From Tetradesmus obliquus (taxonomy: Eukaryota > Chlorophyta > Chlorophyceae > Sphaeropleales > Scenedesmaceae): 64,000 nt of DNA. The stretch spans positions 3,455,001-3,519,000 of the forward strand of contig CP126195.1 of assembly GCA_030272155.1 (NCBI GenBank). Reading direction: 5' to 3'. A program made the position numbers and the translations under genes. The notes beneath the pieces are model-generated. The model did not search any database. It was not told where the DNA came from and worked only from the letters and a program-made list of their open reading frames with translations. Positions 32,959 through 45,700 of the stretch are shown one piece after another (position 1 is the stretch's first letter; each line of letters starts with the position of its first letter).

Positions 32959-35738
32959 TCACATGCAGTACAGCTTCTCCTCAATGTGGGGAGGAATAGG
33001 CTTGATCTCAGTCCCGAGCTCCTGTTCAATCTTGTACCTGCAGCACCACGAGGCAGGAGGGGAGCACGTCAGTCATTCATTTGCAGCAGGTCCAGTACTG
33101 CACCTGCCCAGCTAACCAACTGCTGGAGCACACAGCTGCAGCACACAGTGACTGCATCAGTCACCCCTCAACCTGTTGCTGTTCGACTTGGCTGGCAACT
33201 ACTGCAGTGACACCCTGCACACCGCCCGTGTAGCTGCCGCTGCTGCTGTGCCAGCTGCTGCCACTGGCTTGACGCCGCAGCACAGAGCTCTGCGGTACGC
33301 ACAGCACACGACCCTGCTGCTGCTGCGCCAGGCGCTGCCACAGCACGCGCCACACCAGCATTCCTCAGCGCTGCCATTTAACTCTGCATCCTCGCGTGCA
33401 CTCACAGGTTGATGCGGTCGTCGTAGGTGATGAGGTTGACTGCCAGGCCCAGGTGCCCGAAGCGGCCGCTGCGGCCCACGCGGTGCAGGTAGGTCTCGCT
33501 GTTCTTGGGGAAGTCAAAGTTGATGACCACGTTCACGCTCTGGATGTCGATGCCGCGCGTGAACAAGTCTGCGCAGCAGCAGCAGAGGACACAGGCGTAC
33601 AAGAAGCAAAGTCAGCAGTGACAACAGGAGGATGAGGTAAGTGCAGCTGTGGCACAATCACGCTGGCAGAGCCCACAAAGGCCCAGGGACACAGCAGCCA
33701 GCGACAGAGCACACAGTGATGATCAAGTTCTCGCACGGTCAGTGCTGCCGCTGCTGTGCACTTGATCCCGCCACCACCTCGCACTGCCGAGCACACACTG
33801 CATCAATCCCGCGCATTCCATCAGCTGCCCTCATATCATACTCGAGCCACACCACGTCGCCATCGTGGCCACGCACCTGAGGACACCAGGTTGCGGCACA
33901 GCCCGTTGCGGAAGTCGTGGAACACGCGGTTGCGGTGGCTCTGCAGCATCTTGGCGTGGATGTAGAAGCAGGAGTAGCCCAGCTCCGTGATCTTCTTGGC
34001 CAGCAGCTCCACGCGGTTCACGCTGTTGCAGAAGATGATGCTCTGGTTGATGCGCAGCTTGGAGAACAGCGTGTTGAGGCAGTGCACCTTCTGGCGCTCC
34101 TCCACAAACGCGTAGTACTGCGTCACTCCCTTCAACGTGAGCTCGTCCATGAGGTTGATGATGTAGGGCTTGCGCAGGAACTTCTCCTTGAACTGCTTCA
34201 CGGTCACGGGGAAGGTCGCGCTGAACAGCATGATCTGGCGGTCCTCGGGCAGGAAGCTGATCAACTGCTCGATCAGTGGCTGGAACTCCGGGCTCAGCAG
34301 CTTGTCGGCCTGGGGCGATGATGAATGTCAGAGTTGACAGCAGCAGCGGCAGCAGCAGCAGAATATGAGGCGACAAGCACGAGACGTGTCAGCACATCTT
34401 TTGATGGCGCTGCATGAAGCAGCCGCTGCTGAAAAAGCTGGTTCCAGGTAGGTCGAAGCAGATGCAGACATGCGCACAGTAGGCTGCACACACCAGACGG
34501 ATACAGCAGCTGGTGAGCAGGCATGCGGCGGTTGTTGCTGCTGCTACTGCCAGCCCATGACCAGGACACACAATGGAGCAGCCACCACCAACAACTGCAG
34601 GCACACATGCCACCCCTAGTGCTACCCCAAGAATCACAAAAGTAGGCTGCTCCCCGCTGGACTGCCATTGTCAGTTTGCTGGCCAACAGCATGTCACTGG
34701 CCAGCAGCTGCTGCTGATTACGGATCCGAAACAGCAACACATCGCCGCGCGGCGCACTGCTGCCGCTATGAAACTGTGCTGCTGACTGCTGTACAAGCTG
34801 TATGAGCTTTGACTGCACTGCTTAGCAGTCAATGCGGCCGCACCTCGTCCATGACCAGGATCCTGCAGCTGTGCAGCTTGCACACGCCCTTGTTCGACAG
34901 GTCTAGGATGCGGCCAGGCGTGGCCACCACCACGTGGATGGTCTGGTACAGCCGCATAATGTCATCCTTGAGGCTGGTGCCGCCCGTTGTGACCATGACC
35001 TCCACGTTTGTGTGCTTGCCGAGCTCACGGCAGACCTGAGCTGTTTGCAGAGCCAGCTCACGGGTGGGCACCAGCAGCATGGCTGCAGCACGCAGCAGCA
35101 GGCAGGCAAGCAGCCAAGGGGTTGCTGGCGACATGATCCATCAAGTGGACGGTCCGCTGGCACCTGCGAGGGCCCTGCATGCCTGCAGTAGCCAGCCAAC
35201 GGTGTTCGATGGCAACGCTCACCTTGGATCTCGGCCTTGGTGGTGTCTATCTTCTCTAGTACAGGAATGCTAAATGCTGCGGTCTTCCCGGTGCCGTTCT
35301 TGGCGCGCGCCAGGATGTCCCGGCCTGTCAAAGCAATGGGTATGCTCTCCTCCTGGATGGGCGAGGGCTTCTCAAAGCCTTTCTCATAGATGCCCATCAG
35401 CAGCTCCCTTTTCAAGAAGTAATCCTCAAAGTCATGACCCTTAGTAGCTGTCACGTCCTACAGACAAGCAGGGACAGCACAGGAGTGAGCAGCAGCAAGC
35501 GTCCAGATCGCATCCCGGCCCGCAGAACTTTTCAACGAGTGTGATTATTAGGGCTTTACTTGCGCCGAATGAAAATCCTGTACATCCCTGAAGGCGCTAG
35601 GCAGCGGCCTTCACACTTCTGCTCTTCGAAGCAAAGGCTCACCTCAGTGCGAATGCGAGTGTCCTTGGGAGGGAGGTTCAGCCGAGCCTTCCAGTCCCCT
35701 CCCTCAGCAGCAGCCGCATTGGGCGCTGCCTGTGCCAT
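32959..35738 (-). CDS. DDX6: DEAD-box RNA helicase of the DDX6/Dhh1/RH6 group
   Basis: Cytoplasmic RNA helicase that links decapping, translational repression and P-bodies (family knowledge). Exon order is: MAQAAPN...[17 protein letters not shown] (start 35738), then [20 protein letters not shown] with Q motif [13 protein letters not shown] and Walker A AKNGTGKT. Next come [18 protein letters not shown] and VATPGR. The DEAD box is split by an intron (VMDE / ADKLLS). Then follow [56 protein letters not shown] and [13 protein letters not shown]. It ends [19 protein letters not shown]...LYCM with the stop at 32959-32961. The [12 protein letters not shown] and C-terminal PIPP blocks are specific to DDX6 orthologues, so the subfamily call is firm. 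Length is close to the usual 400-430 residues. All motifs are intact. Confidence 0.95.
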
Positions 35739-36804
35739 GGCAGCCAGCAGGTGAACAGCAAGAACGTAGCAAGTAGAAGGTGGTGGCTTGTGTGCAGACC
35801 AGAACGCGCAGAAGCAGCGTCTGTAGACAAAAGTAAGCAAGTCTCCAAGCAACAGAAGTGTGCCTTTTGACTGGGGAAACAGGACGGGCCAGAGGTGGAG
35901 GGGACAATATGAATCCTCTGCTGCTGTTAAGTAACAGCCGAGGTCTAAGCAATTCTGGTGCGTGATCCTGGGGACAACGGTACATTTATCAGGTATTTCT
36001 GTGTGAAGTGTGGATTCTGATGGCTGCTCTTGCTTACCCAGCAGCAAAATTGCCAGCAGCACTGGCGGCAGTTGGCCCATGTGCGTAGGTGCAGCTGGTG
36101 GGTACAGCTTGCGCTGACAGGCCTATGCACATGGCATATTGTTGTTCCTGCAGAGTGGAGGTCGGAGCCACGGATAATTTGCAAGCCCGTAAGAGGTGGT
36201 GCGTGCCCAGTCAACTGCTCTGTTGGTGTGGGACACCAGCGGGGCGGTCAACATGACCAAGAGCACATCGCGACAGCGATGTGCATGCAATTGACCAGCT
36301 CACCAACTGCCCCGGCATGCCAGCTTTGTGGCATATGCACTTTTGGGTGACGGGCAGCAAGACGCTGTCGGCAGGGATCCATCAGTTGTGGTGCCCAGCC
36401 CAGCCCGCCCGCTGGGTAGCCTGGCAGGCTCTACTAGAGTACATTATGTAGCCATCATGGCGGCAGCTTTCAAAGCATGTTGTTGCACAGCAGCTGGCTT
36501 GCAACATGCGCATGTTGCACCACAAGCACCACCCATTGCGAGACAGCTTTGGGATGTTACACACTGATGATGGGAACAACATGTTGAACCGCTCATTTTG
36601 CGAGGTATACACAGCCACATTGGGCAACAGCCGCATCTGATGGAGTCCATCAATGCCATGTCAACAGATTCAGTGCCACGACAGACATCAAGTACTGGTA
36701 TCTTGTGCCTGAGCTATCCTGCATAGCAACCGCAGTTTGAGCTGGCTGCGGCTGTCAAACTGTACGAAAAACGACACGTGGCTACTGCCAGTAGTGCCCG
36801 CGCC
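35739..36804. other. gap between NO66-like 3' end and DDX6 start
   Basis: Two genes on the same strand flank this gap. It should contain the DDX6 promoter and 5' UTR on the left and the short 3' UTR of the NO66-like gene on the right. A TTACA (minus-strand TGTAA) at 36557-36561 lies about 245 bases past that gene's stop. No exon was recognised. Confidence 0.35.
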
Positions 36805-38435
36805 TCAAGCAGTGCAGTGCATGTGCAGCGCCAAGTGCGCATGACGAACCGCCCGGCGCGCAGCCAGGCATGCAACAGCTGCATCCGCACATGCTGCAGC
36901 AGCCTGGCGAGTGCACGCTCCACAAAATACGGCATGCAACAGCTGCTGCAGCGCGCCAGGCAGTTGCACAGCTGCTGCCTGCACAACATAAGATGTCATA
37001 TCTACTGATCTGCCACCCCTGGAGGCAGCTGCAAGAACTTCAACAGCAAGCAGGCGGCAGGCGGTTCCTGTGCAGCTGCCGCTTGTGGGCATGCCTTCTC
37101 GACCGTGACATGTGCTGCACCTGCTGTCCGGAGACAGCAAGCTGCCAGTGTTGTCAGTTGCCCGGCTGCTGCTGTCCCCTGTATCCCCTGCTACAACAAC
37201 AGCTGCTGCTGCTACTGTTGCTGCTGCTGCTGCCAGTGCTGGCGCCTGCACTGCCTGTATCCACTCTAGCACACAGGGGCCAAAGCTGCTGGGTTCGGTG
37301 CTGCTGTGTGCGGTTGGCTGCTGCCACACACGTTCTGCAGCTGCAGGCGATGCAGCTGCTGTGCCTGCAGCCCCCTGCTGCTGCTGCTGCTGGCTGTGCT
37401 GGACTTGCAGCTGCTGCTCAAGAAGCACCAAGTCGCCCTGCCCCTCTGGCTGCTGTAGTAGCTGCTGCAAACATGAATCCCACTGCTCACTGCTGCTGCT
37501 GTTGCTGCTGCTGCCGGCTGCTTGCGCCAGCAGCGAGCTGCTTGCCTGAGCAACGCCTTGCTGGGTTGCCTGCCAGTGGTGCAAGCTGCACGCAGCCTGG
37601 CGACCTGTGCATGACATCCAGGCGGTGTTGGCTGCCGCACCAATGGCAGAGCCGCTGACGCCAAATGCCAGCTGCAATGCTAAGCCAACCCAATCACACG
37701 CATCAGCTGGCGACGCCTGATGATGTTCTGGTCCTGGCACTGCAACTGCTGACGCCGCTGCTGCTGCTGTGCTTCCGTCAGTAACTGCTGGTGGCGCAGC
37801 ACTGTTGGTGTTGTACAGCAGGTGAAGTTGCTTCAGCAAGCCAGCTGTACAGGCAGCCCTTGCTGCCTCGCTAGGAACCAGCAACGGGCAAGCCTTGCGC
37901 AGCACAGCATGCTGCTTTGCATACTGGCACAGCAGCGCATGCAGCAGCAAGCTGGCAGCAGTGCATGCCAGCTGCCAAGCTTGCCGGGCTGCTGCTGCTG
38001 CTGCTGCTGCTGCTGGGCATGCAGCTGCGCTTGCGCCTGCAGCTGCTGTGCTGGTGCGCATGCGTTCAAGCTGCTTGTTGTTTGTGCATGCGCAAGCACA
38101 AGCGTGCTCAACCAGGCAGTGCAGAAAGCCCTGCACAGTAAAGCGCGGCTCCACTTCAACACCCACAGACAGGTGCAGAGAGCCGCAGGGCACCTGCTGC
38201 CCAGCAGGCTTGCCAGCACTGGATTGCTGCCCTGCAATGCATGTGCCGGCAGCTGCACAGTGCGCTACAGCAGACTGGGTGTTGTCATCGTGGGCATCCT
38301 GCGGTCCTGCTGTTGCTGCTGCTGCTGCTGAATCAGCAGCATCAGCCCGCGCCTGGTGTGGCCAGCCTCGCGGGATGTACATGCAGCTGCCCGGTCCTAG
38401 CTGGTACTGCTGCACGCACGATCTTTGCTGGTCGT

Positions 38436-38512
<77 letters not shown>

Positions 38513-40706
38513 GTCATCAGCGGCATGTCGACAGGCTGCCTGGGCTGGTAGGTCAGCGGCAGCTGCTGCTGGCCAGCCTGCGGGGGCGCCACCAGCCACG
38601 CTTTGCTGCCGGCTAGCTGCAGCACAAACACGCAGTGGTCGTCATAGTGCGGCTTCAAGGCCTGTGCACCTGCAGCACAGCATGGCGCAGTCCGCACCGT
38701 ACTTAACAGTACAGGGTGACCGGTGCATGTAATGCATGTGGTGATCTTACATGTGTGTTGGTCAGCGTGCTTGTATGCACACTGAAACATGTGACTGTGT
38801 GCCTCCGCGCAATCAACATGTGTATGCACGTGAGTGCCCTACAGCTGATCAACAGCAGCTGCAGACAGCCACACAGCACAGCCATAAGAGCATCTGCAGT
38901 ATGTGAAGCATGGGTGACCTATAGTTCTGCAAGTGTTGACACCCAGAACAGGCGAAGCACAGCAACAGCTGCCTCTTGAAAACTACCACCGCTGCCATCA
39001 GCAGCAGCAGCAAGCTTCTCTTGTACCTGCAGGCGTGTAGTACAGATTGGCACCTGCTGGCAGCCCCAGCTGCTGCTCAAGGGCCCCCACAAGCGCTGCA
39101 ACAGCCCTGCAGCGCTTCGGCATGTCACGTAGCACCAAGCTGAACCCTCGGCCCTCACATGCTGCAGCAACAGCAGCAGCATCAACAGGGCCGTCCAGCG
39201 CCAGCAGCTGCTCAACTGCTTGCCCTGCATCGCTGGGTGCTGCAACAGTAACAGCCTGCATGCCGCTGCGTGTGTCGCTGAATTGACAGTCGAAAGCTTG
39301 CCCCAGGCTCCTATGAGTTGCGCTGCTGCTGCTGAGGTGTGCTGTGCTGTGCTCTGCGTCTGAGCCACTGCTGGCTTGGCCTGTGCGGTGCTGCGGCAGC
39401 CGCGTGGGCATTGTCTGCGCTGGCACCGCCCGTATGGCGCGCATGTCCTGGTTGTGCTGCAGTGGCTGCAGCAGCTGGCCGGCCTGCTGCATCTCCTGCA
39501 AGTGCTGCAGCAGCAGCAGGCAGCAGTTGACAGTATGAGCCTCAGCAACCCATGCGCACACCTGTCGCTGAAACTATATGTATACATGTGACTATGTTGC
39601 GGGGAGACAGCAGCCCACGTGACAGCCACAGCAACAGCATAGCAGCAGCCGTTGCATGTCAAGTGCGCTAGAGCGCCGGGTGTGCCTCCTCCCTATCCAC
39701 AGCAGGGCAGTGCAGCCTGGCAACTGCCAATGCAACGCAACAGCAACAGCAGCAGGGCTGCAGAATGCCTCATGTGCTGCCTCTATCACGGCAGAAGTAC
39801 ACACCCCACGACAGCCATAATCTCTTTCATAGCCACCCAGGGCAGCACAACCAATGCAAGCAAACCACCTGCAAGCAAACCACCCAACATTCAACGAGAG
39901 CAAGCCATCAGCACCAGTACACAGCGCATATCAGTTCATGCAGCTGGTGCTGTTTCGGCCTATCGCACTCACCTGCACTGCATCGGTCTCCTCCACACCC
40001 ATCACAGGGCAGTGCAGCCCAGCAGCTAGCAGCTCGCCAAACAGCCCAGCCACACTCAGCTCCTGAGACAGCAGCGCCAGCCATGCTGCTCCCGCAGATG
40101 CACTGCCAGCCTGCTGGTGCTGATGCTGCTGCTGCAGACAGCAGTGCTGCTGATGCTGACCTGCATAAACTGACTGGCTCCAGTCACTGGTCTGAGAACA
40201 GCCAGGCATGATGGCAGCAGTGACGTGCTGTGCACTTTGACATGCCTGCTGCTGCTGCTGCTGTGCTTGTGCTGGCTCTTTTTGTGGGTTTGAACAACAG
40301 TGCCAAGCGCTGCACTCCCAAATGCCAGTCAGAAAGGGTGCCACTGCGTCAGGGCCTCCTAGCAGCATAGCAAGTGCATCTGCGGAGCCGCTGCTGTCTG
40401 CAGGAAAGAGGCTGCCTGCAGTGCTGCTGCTGACATCGCTGCTGGTGGGAGCGCCATGCAGCAACAACTGCTCCACTGCTGGCTCCATTGCTAGCCTGCA
40501 GCAACAGCAGACACAAAATCATGAAATACCACGATGCACTGCACTGCACTGCACCGCGCAGGTCCTGCCAGCGAACCAAGATAGATGCCAATCACATCAT
40601 TGCACGGGTGGAAGTTTTGGCCAGACCCACCTTGCTAGAACAGCAGCAGCGCTCTGCTGCAGCTCAGGGCTGCAGCCAGGCTGCTGCACAGCAGATACCA
40701 CCTTGT

Positions 40707-40748
<42 letters not shown>

Positions 40749-41388
40749 GCGCCGGCCGGTGGCGTCAGCGCCAGCACATCATGAGCGAGATAGGTTCAGC
40801 TGTTTCACTCATGCTGATGCACACCATGCGCGCTGCTGGCAGCAAACAGCAAGCAGGTTGCAAAAGCCTCATGGGGGCAGGGGCAACTAGTTGTGCGCTT
40901 GAAGCTCAACATGCAGCACCGCACACCTGCGCCATGGCATGGTAGGCGGCTCGAGCATGCTCCCCTAACGCTGCAAGGTCTGGCCTGGTAGGCGCATCCA
41001 GCAGCAGGGCTGCCAGCACCTGCACTGCCACTACTGCAGTGATGCGTGCATGCGGCGCCGCCAACAGCAGAAGCAGCAAGGGCAGCAACACAAGAGGTTG
41101 GCAGTGCCACGGCGGCTCTCAGTAGCTGCTGCTTTGCTCACAAGATCTTGCAGCCACAAAAGCCGCTGTCACAGTTGAACCTGATCAGATCCTTACATGC
41201 AACATGTCAGAGGTTGCACACCTGTACTGCTGCAGGGAGCGAGCCGGGGCCTCTTTTCAGGTGGCTGTGCTGCATCCTCAGCATGAGGAGCTGTGGCAGC
41301 GCAGCTGCTGGGCAGCAGCGGCAGGATGCAGCACAGCGCTTGGGCAGTCCCTGCATCGATCAGCGCCTGCAGGGGCACAGCACAGCAC

Positions 41389-41427
<39 letters not shown>

Positions 41428-42179
41428 TTGGCGCACTGCACCTTGCATTGGCCAGTGCCCTCCCTGCAGATCTGCAGCTGCACTGTAGCATACAAATTTG
41501 CAAAACCAGAGGACGTGAAGCGGCAATGCATAGCCCCACTTGATATTATGCGGAGAGCAAGATGCTGTTGTGGCCAGTAGCCAATTATGCAACCGTTGTG
41601 ACGACCCTTGACTCAACAGCTAGACTACACAATCCCACTTGCAGCAGATGCCAGCTGCACCAAACTCCCACCTGCTGGCCGCTGCTGGAGATGCTGAAAG
41701 CTTTTAGGGTGGCAAGAGAAGCCTGTAGCACCCGCTGCTGCCCGCCTGTGTGACTGCTGCTTGCTGCACAGCTCGTCAAACACTGGACCACAGCGCTGGC
41801 GAGGCCAGGGGACCTGGCAGCAGCGATGTGCTGCTCATAGTCTCCCAGCAGGGAGCTGCCAACTGCCTGCAAGTTGCAGCGGTGTATGAAGCGACACGCA
41901 TGTACAGGTGCTGAGGCTGGCGGCAACCCAGCGTACACAACACGACAGTGAGGAAGCGACTCGAGTCTTGCAGGCACCTGCTGGTGCACTTCATAGACAG
42001 ATGATCTGGTCAATTGTGCCCACCTGCAATGTTTCAACCTTCTCGCTGTCTCTGCCGTTGACCTGCACCCACATGGCAAACCTTTGTGTTGTGCTCAGCG
42101 CTGGGTGTACACCTGAGCATGTGCTGCGTTCCTGGGTTACCAGTGTATGTAGCCAGGATGCAAGCTCAGGCGCGTGCAT
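36805..42179 (-). CDS. NO66: JmjC/cupin oxygenase, NO66/MINA-like, with polyQ insert
   Basis: Fe(II)/2-oxoglutarate oxygenase of the ribosomal-oxygenase (NO66/MINA53) group, which hydroxylates ribosomal-protein histidines or acts on histone lysines (family knowledge). Exon 1 starts at 42179 (MHAPELASWLHTLV), with an in-frame stop just upstream. Later exons form an Ala/Leu-rich helical region, then FSLVLRDMPKRCRAV and ANLYYTPAG. The last exon has LKPHYDDHCVFVLQLAGSKA (HxD iron ligands), a 24-residue polyQ tract, LGPGSCMYIPRGWPHQA (distal His), LHLSVGVEVEPRFTVQGF and a long Ala/Ser-rich tail to the stop at 36805. The helical N-terminus followed by a cupin is, as I recall, seen in plant homologues. 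The catalytic ligands are present. Substrate is not predictable. Middle exon boundaries are approximate. The gene is head-to-head with kinesin-5. Confidence 0.82.
38440..38511 (-). repeat. (CAG)24 coding polyQ in the JmjC domain
   Basis: Twenty-four uninterrupted CTG on the plus strand, read as CAG = Gln on the minus strand. It lies between MPLMT and PNDQQ, so between the HxD ligands and the distal His of the oxygenase. Confidence 0.97.
39694..40022 (-). repeat. diverged exon-edge copy in the NO66-like gene
   Basis: The exon end encoding HCPVMGVEETDAVQ (about 39990-40022) has a diverged match at 39694-39725 sharing CAGGGCAGTGCAGCC and a CTCC-ATCCAC flank. The copy is in the following intron. 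Confidence 0.55.
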
Positions 42180-42794
42180 GGCCTCAAACACAACAACTAA
42201 ATCTCAGTAGTCGCCAATACTGAGCACCATGAAGCACAGGACAAAACTTGTCACGTCTGTCAGATCAGCCAAGTACAGTGCATGAGTATCGTCCGGGAAA
42301 AGCGTACTACGTTTTAATATAGTTTTACTAACCTTTCCACAAGTCAATTGGCTCCTTTGGTGGTCGAAACAGCCTAGCAGGTTAAACCTTACACCGCAAG
42401 CAATTGAAATTTGTAACAAGAACACCGCAGACATGGTGGTGGGCTTGCTATGTTTGATATTGCAGATAATCAACATAACTTGGTTGCCGCATCAAGCTGC
42501 GGCTCGAGCAAGCCAGTCCGTTTGTTTCTTGTTGTTGCTCTCACAGGACAGGCCTACATGGTGTTCGCCTAGGGATTTTAACTGCAATAGCCTCGATTGT
42601 TTGTTTCGATCGTTGCGGCTCTGTCACGCTGCATCGCAGCTGGCGCTGAGCGCAACCTCTGCCTCTGCTGACAAGTGGACAAAGCACGCCGTGCGCTCAA
42701 GGCAACACCTAACCAGGGTTGCCTTGGCGCGGAGAGGCCAGTTAGTGGCAGAGGCACAACAGCAACCGCTGGCGCGCTGGAAGGCAGCAGCAAC
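42180..42794. promoter_or_regulatory. shared upstream region of NO66-like and kinesin-5 genes
   Basis: About 0.6 kb between two divergent start codons. It presumably holds both promoters and 5' UTRs. No named element was recognised. Confidence 0.4.
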
Positions 42795-45700
42795 ATGGCA
42801 GAGACCAACAGGGTTATGACCTTAGAGGAGGGGGTCAATGTGAACGTCATCCTGCGCTGCAGGTGTGCTATCAGTTTCAGTTCAGGCTTGCATTGAACCA
42901 GAAAGCTTATCACGGTATGCTGCAGGTACAGCTGCATGTGGGTGGCCCGTGCATCATGAGCCGGGCACCAGCAAGTTGGCTGCTGCTGCTGCTCATGCAT
43001 GCAGGCCCCCAAATACACAGGAGGTTGCAGAGAGGGCACCGCAGGTCATTGCTTGCAATGATGCGCTGCGTGAGGTCACGCTGTACCAGAGTGTGGGCGG
43101 CAAGCAGATGAGCAGAACATTCCGCTATGACAAGGTGCGCACCTGCATAGTGCACTGCAGCACATGCGGGCTTGCTGCAGGGCCGGCTGCACTGGTTGCA
43201 GCCATCACCCAGCTGTGCAGCAGTGTCAGCTGCCTTTGGTTGGTTGGCAGCAGTGGTTGCTATGCAAGGAAGCTGTTCAAGCAGTTGCTTTGGCACAGCT
43301 GTAAGGCATTGCATGTGGAGCACCAGGAGCAGTTGCAGGGCATAGCAGCAGCCAGTGGCGGTGTTGGCATCGACAGTAGCAGCAGCCAATGTATGTGCAT
43401 GGTTTGGGGTCACTTGCTTCCAACGCCAGCAGGAAGCAGTCCTGGCAGTGCAGCGGCAACACGCACAAAGCAGCATGTGCCCCACTGCCGTCTCCAAGTC
43501 CGTAGCGCTCTCTGACCAGCCTCTTGCATTGATGCGCTGCTGTGCCTGCAGGTTTTCGGCCCCGACTCCAAGCAGGAGCGAGTGTACAAGCAGGCCATTG
43601 TGCCAATCGTGCAGGAGGTCCTGGACGGCTTCAACTGCACCATCTTTGCGTACGGCCAGACAGGCACCGGAAAGACCTACACAATGGAGGGAGGCCCGCG
43701 CAACAGCGTGGACGGCAGCAACCTGTCAGCAGAGGCCGGCGTGATTCCTCGCGCCATCAAGCAGATCTTTGACGCCATTGAATGTAACGAAGTGACAGAC
43801 TCCTCAGTGAAGGTCAGCTTCATGGAGCTGTACAATGAGGAGCTGACTGACCTGCTGTCGCCGGGGGATGACAAGGACAAGCGGCTGAGGCTGCTGGAGG
43901 ACCGCAGCGGCGTGGTGGTGCAGGGCCTGGAGGAGATGGTGGTGAAGAACGCAGCAGGTGAGGGTGCAGCAGCAGCAGCAGCAGCCGCGGCTCACTGATG
44001 TATTATGTGCCAAACCGTGCATGTGACGGTGATGTAAGCCCAGCAAGGGAGCCGCTGTTGGCATGCGAGAGCAGGCGACTTGTTGCAACATCACCAGCAC
44101 GGGCGGTATTTTGAATCGCTGCTGCGTGCATGCCAAGGTACCTGGTTCTGCAAATACGCATAGGCGTAGCCTACCCAGCACTTCATGCAGCCAGCTGGCC
44201 TGCCACCCTTACTGCATCTGTATCTCCCTGTTGCTCTGCACTGCTGTGCACCCCTGCAGAGATTTACCAGGTGTTGGACCGCGGCACGTCCAAGCGCCGC
44301 ACCGCTGAGACGCTGCTGAACAAGCGCAGCAGCCGCAGCCACAGCGTGTTCACCATCACCATCCACATGAAAGAGACCACGCCTGAGGGCGAGGACGTCA
44401 TCAAGATCGGCAAGCTCAACCTGGTGGACCTGGCGGGCTCGGAGAACATCAGCAGGTGCGGCGGCAGAGTACCAATCATGGATCAGCAGCGTCAAGACGT
44501 TTGACAGACAGCCAGAAGTAGCGCAGACAAGAAGGAGATGCTTGCAACACTGCATTCACCATGTGAAATCACCCTGAGCTCAGATTGAGGCGCGCTTTGC
44601 ACACGGGCATGGCCTCACCTTACTGGCCTGCTGCTGCGGCTGCTACTTGTTGCTGTAAAACTGCAGGTCTGGTGCCAAGGACAACAGGGCTCGCGAGGCA
44701 GGCAACATCAACCAGAGCCTGCTCACGCTGGGCCGAGTTATCACAGCGCTGGTGGAGCACTGCGGCCACGTGCCTTACAGGTGCGCTGCTTGGCAGTTGT
44801 CCCAGCTGGCACAGCAGCACTTTAAAGTCACTGTAGCACGTATATCTGTATGGCCGCCAGCCAGTGCCAAAAATGCAACGTGCGGTATGTAATAGCCAAG
44901 TGAAAGGCTTGTGGAAGCCGCATGTAACTTCAGCAGGGGGTGTACATGTAAGAGTGCAAAGCCCTGGGTGTGCAGCAACAATGCCAACACCCATAGTGCC
45001 AAGCGTGATGCGCTGCAACTTCCTGCTGCCCTGAAACCCCTGCAGGGACTCCAAGCTGACGCGGCTGCTGCGCGATTCGCTGGGCGGCAAGACCAAGACA
45101 TGCATCATCGCCACCATTGGCCCCAGCGTGCAGTGCGTGGAGGAGACCATCAGCACGCTGGACTATGCGTACAGGGCCAAGAACATCCGCAACAGGCCAG
45201 AGGTGGGCTGGCAGGCGCCGGCAGGACGCAAAGGGTGCAGCTGTTGTGACGGAGGATGGGACTGTCGGCTGCCCGCGCGTATTGTGTCACCAGCTGCATG
45301 TTGCAGGTGGCTAGCAGCAGGCAGCGCAGCAGCGATGCCCAGACTGCTGCAGGTACGGGAGCCGCCTGCTGTGCTATGCCACTACCCTGCTCACTGACTG
45401 GCCCGCGAATTCTGCTGTGCTCACCTGCTGCCTGGCTACTGCAGCTGAACCAGCGCATCAGCAAGACCACGATGATCAAGGAGCTCACCACAGAGATTGA
45501 GCGCCTCAAGCTGGACCTGGTGGCCACGCGCGAGAAGAATGGCATCTACATCAGCACAGAGAGGTGCGTGGTGGATGCTGTTTGTGTGGTGGGGGATCGA
45601 CAGTCTGCAGCCGCCGCTGAAACCAGCTGTACGGGTACTGCTCGCCATGTGGGTGGCGAACAGGTGCTCGGCTTACCCAACGCCGATGGTCGCAGCGCTG

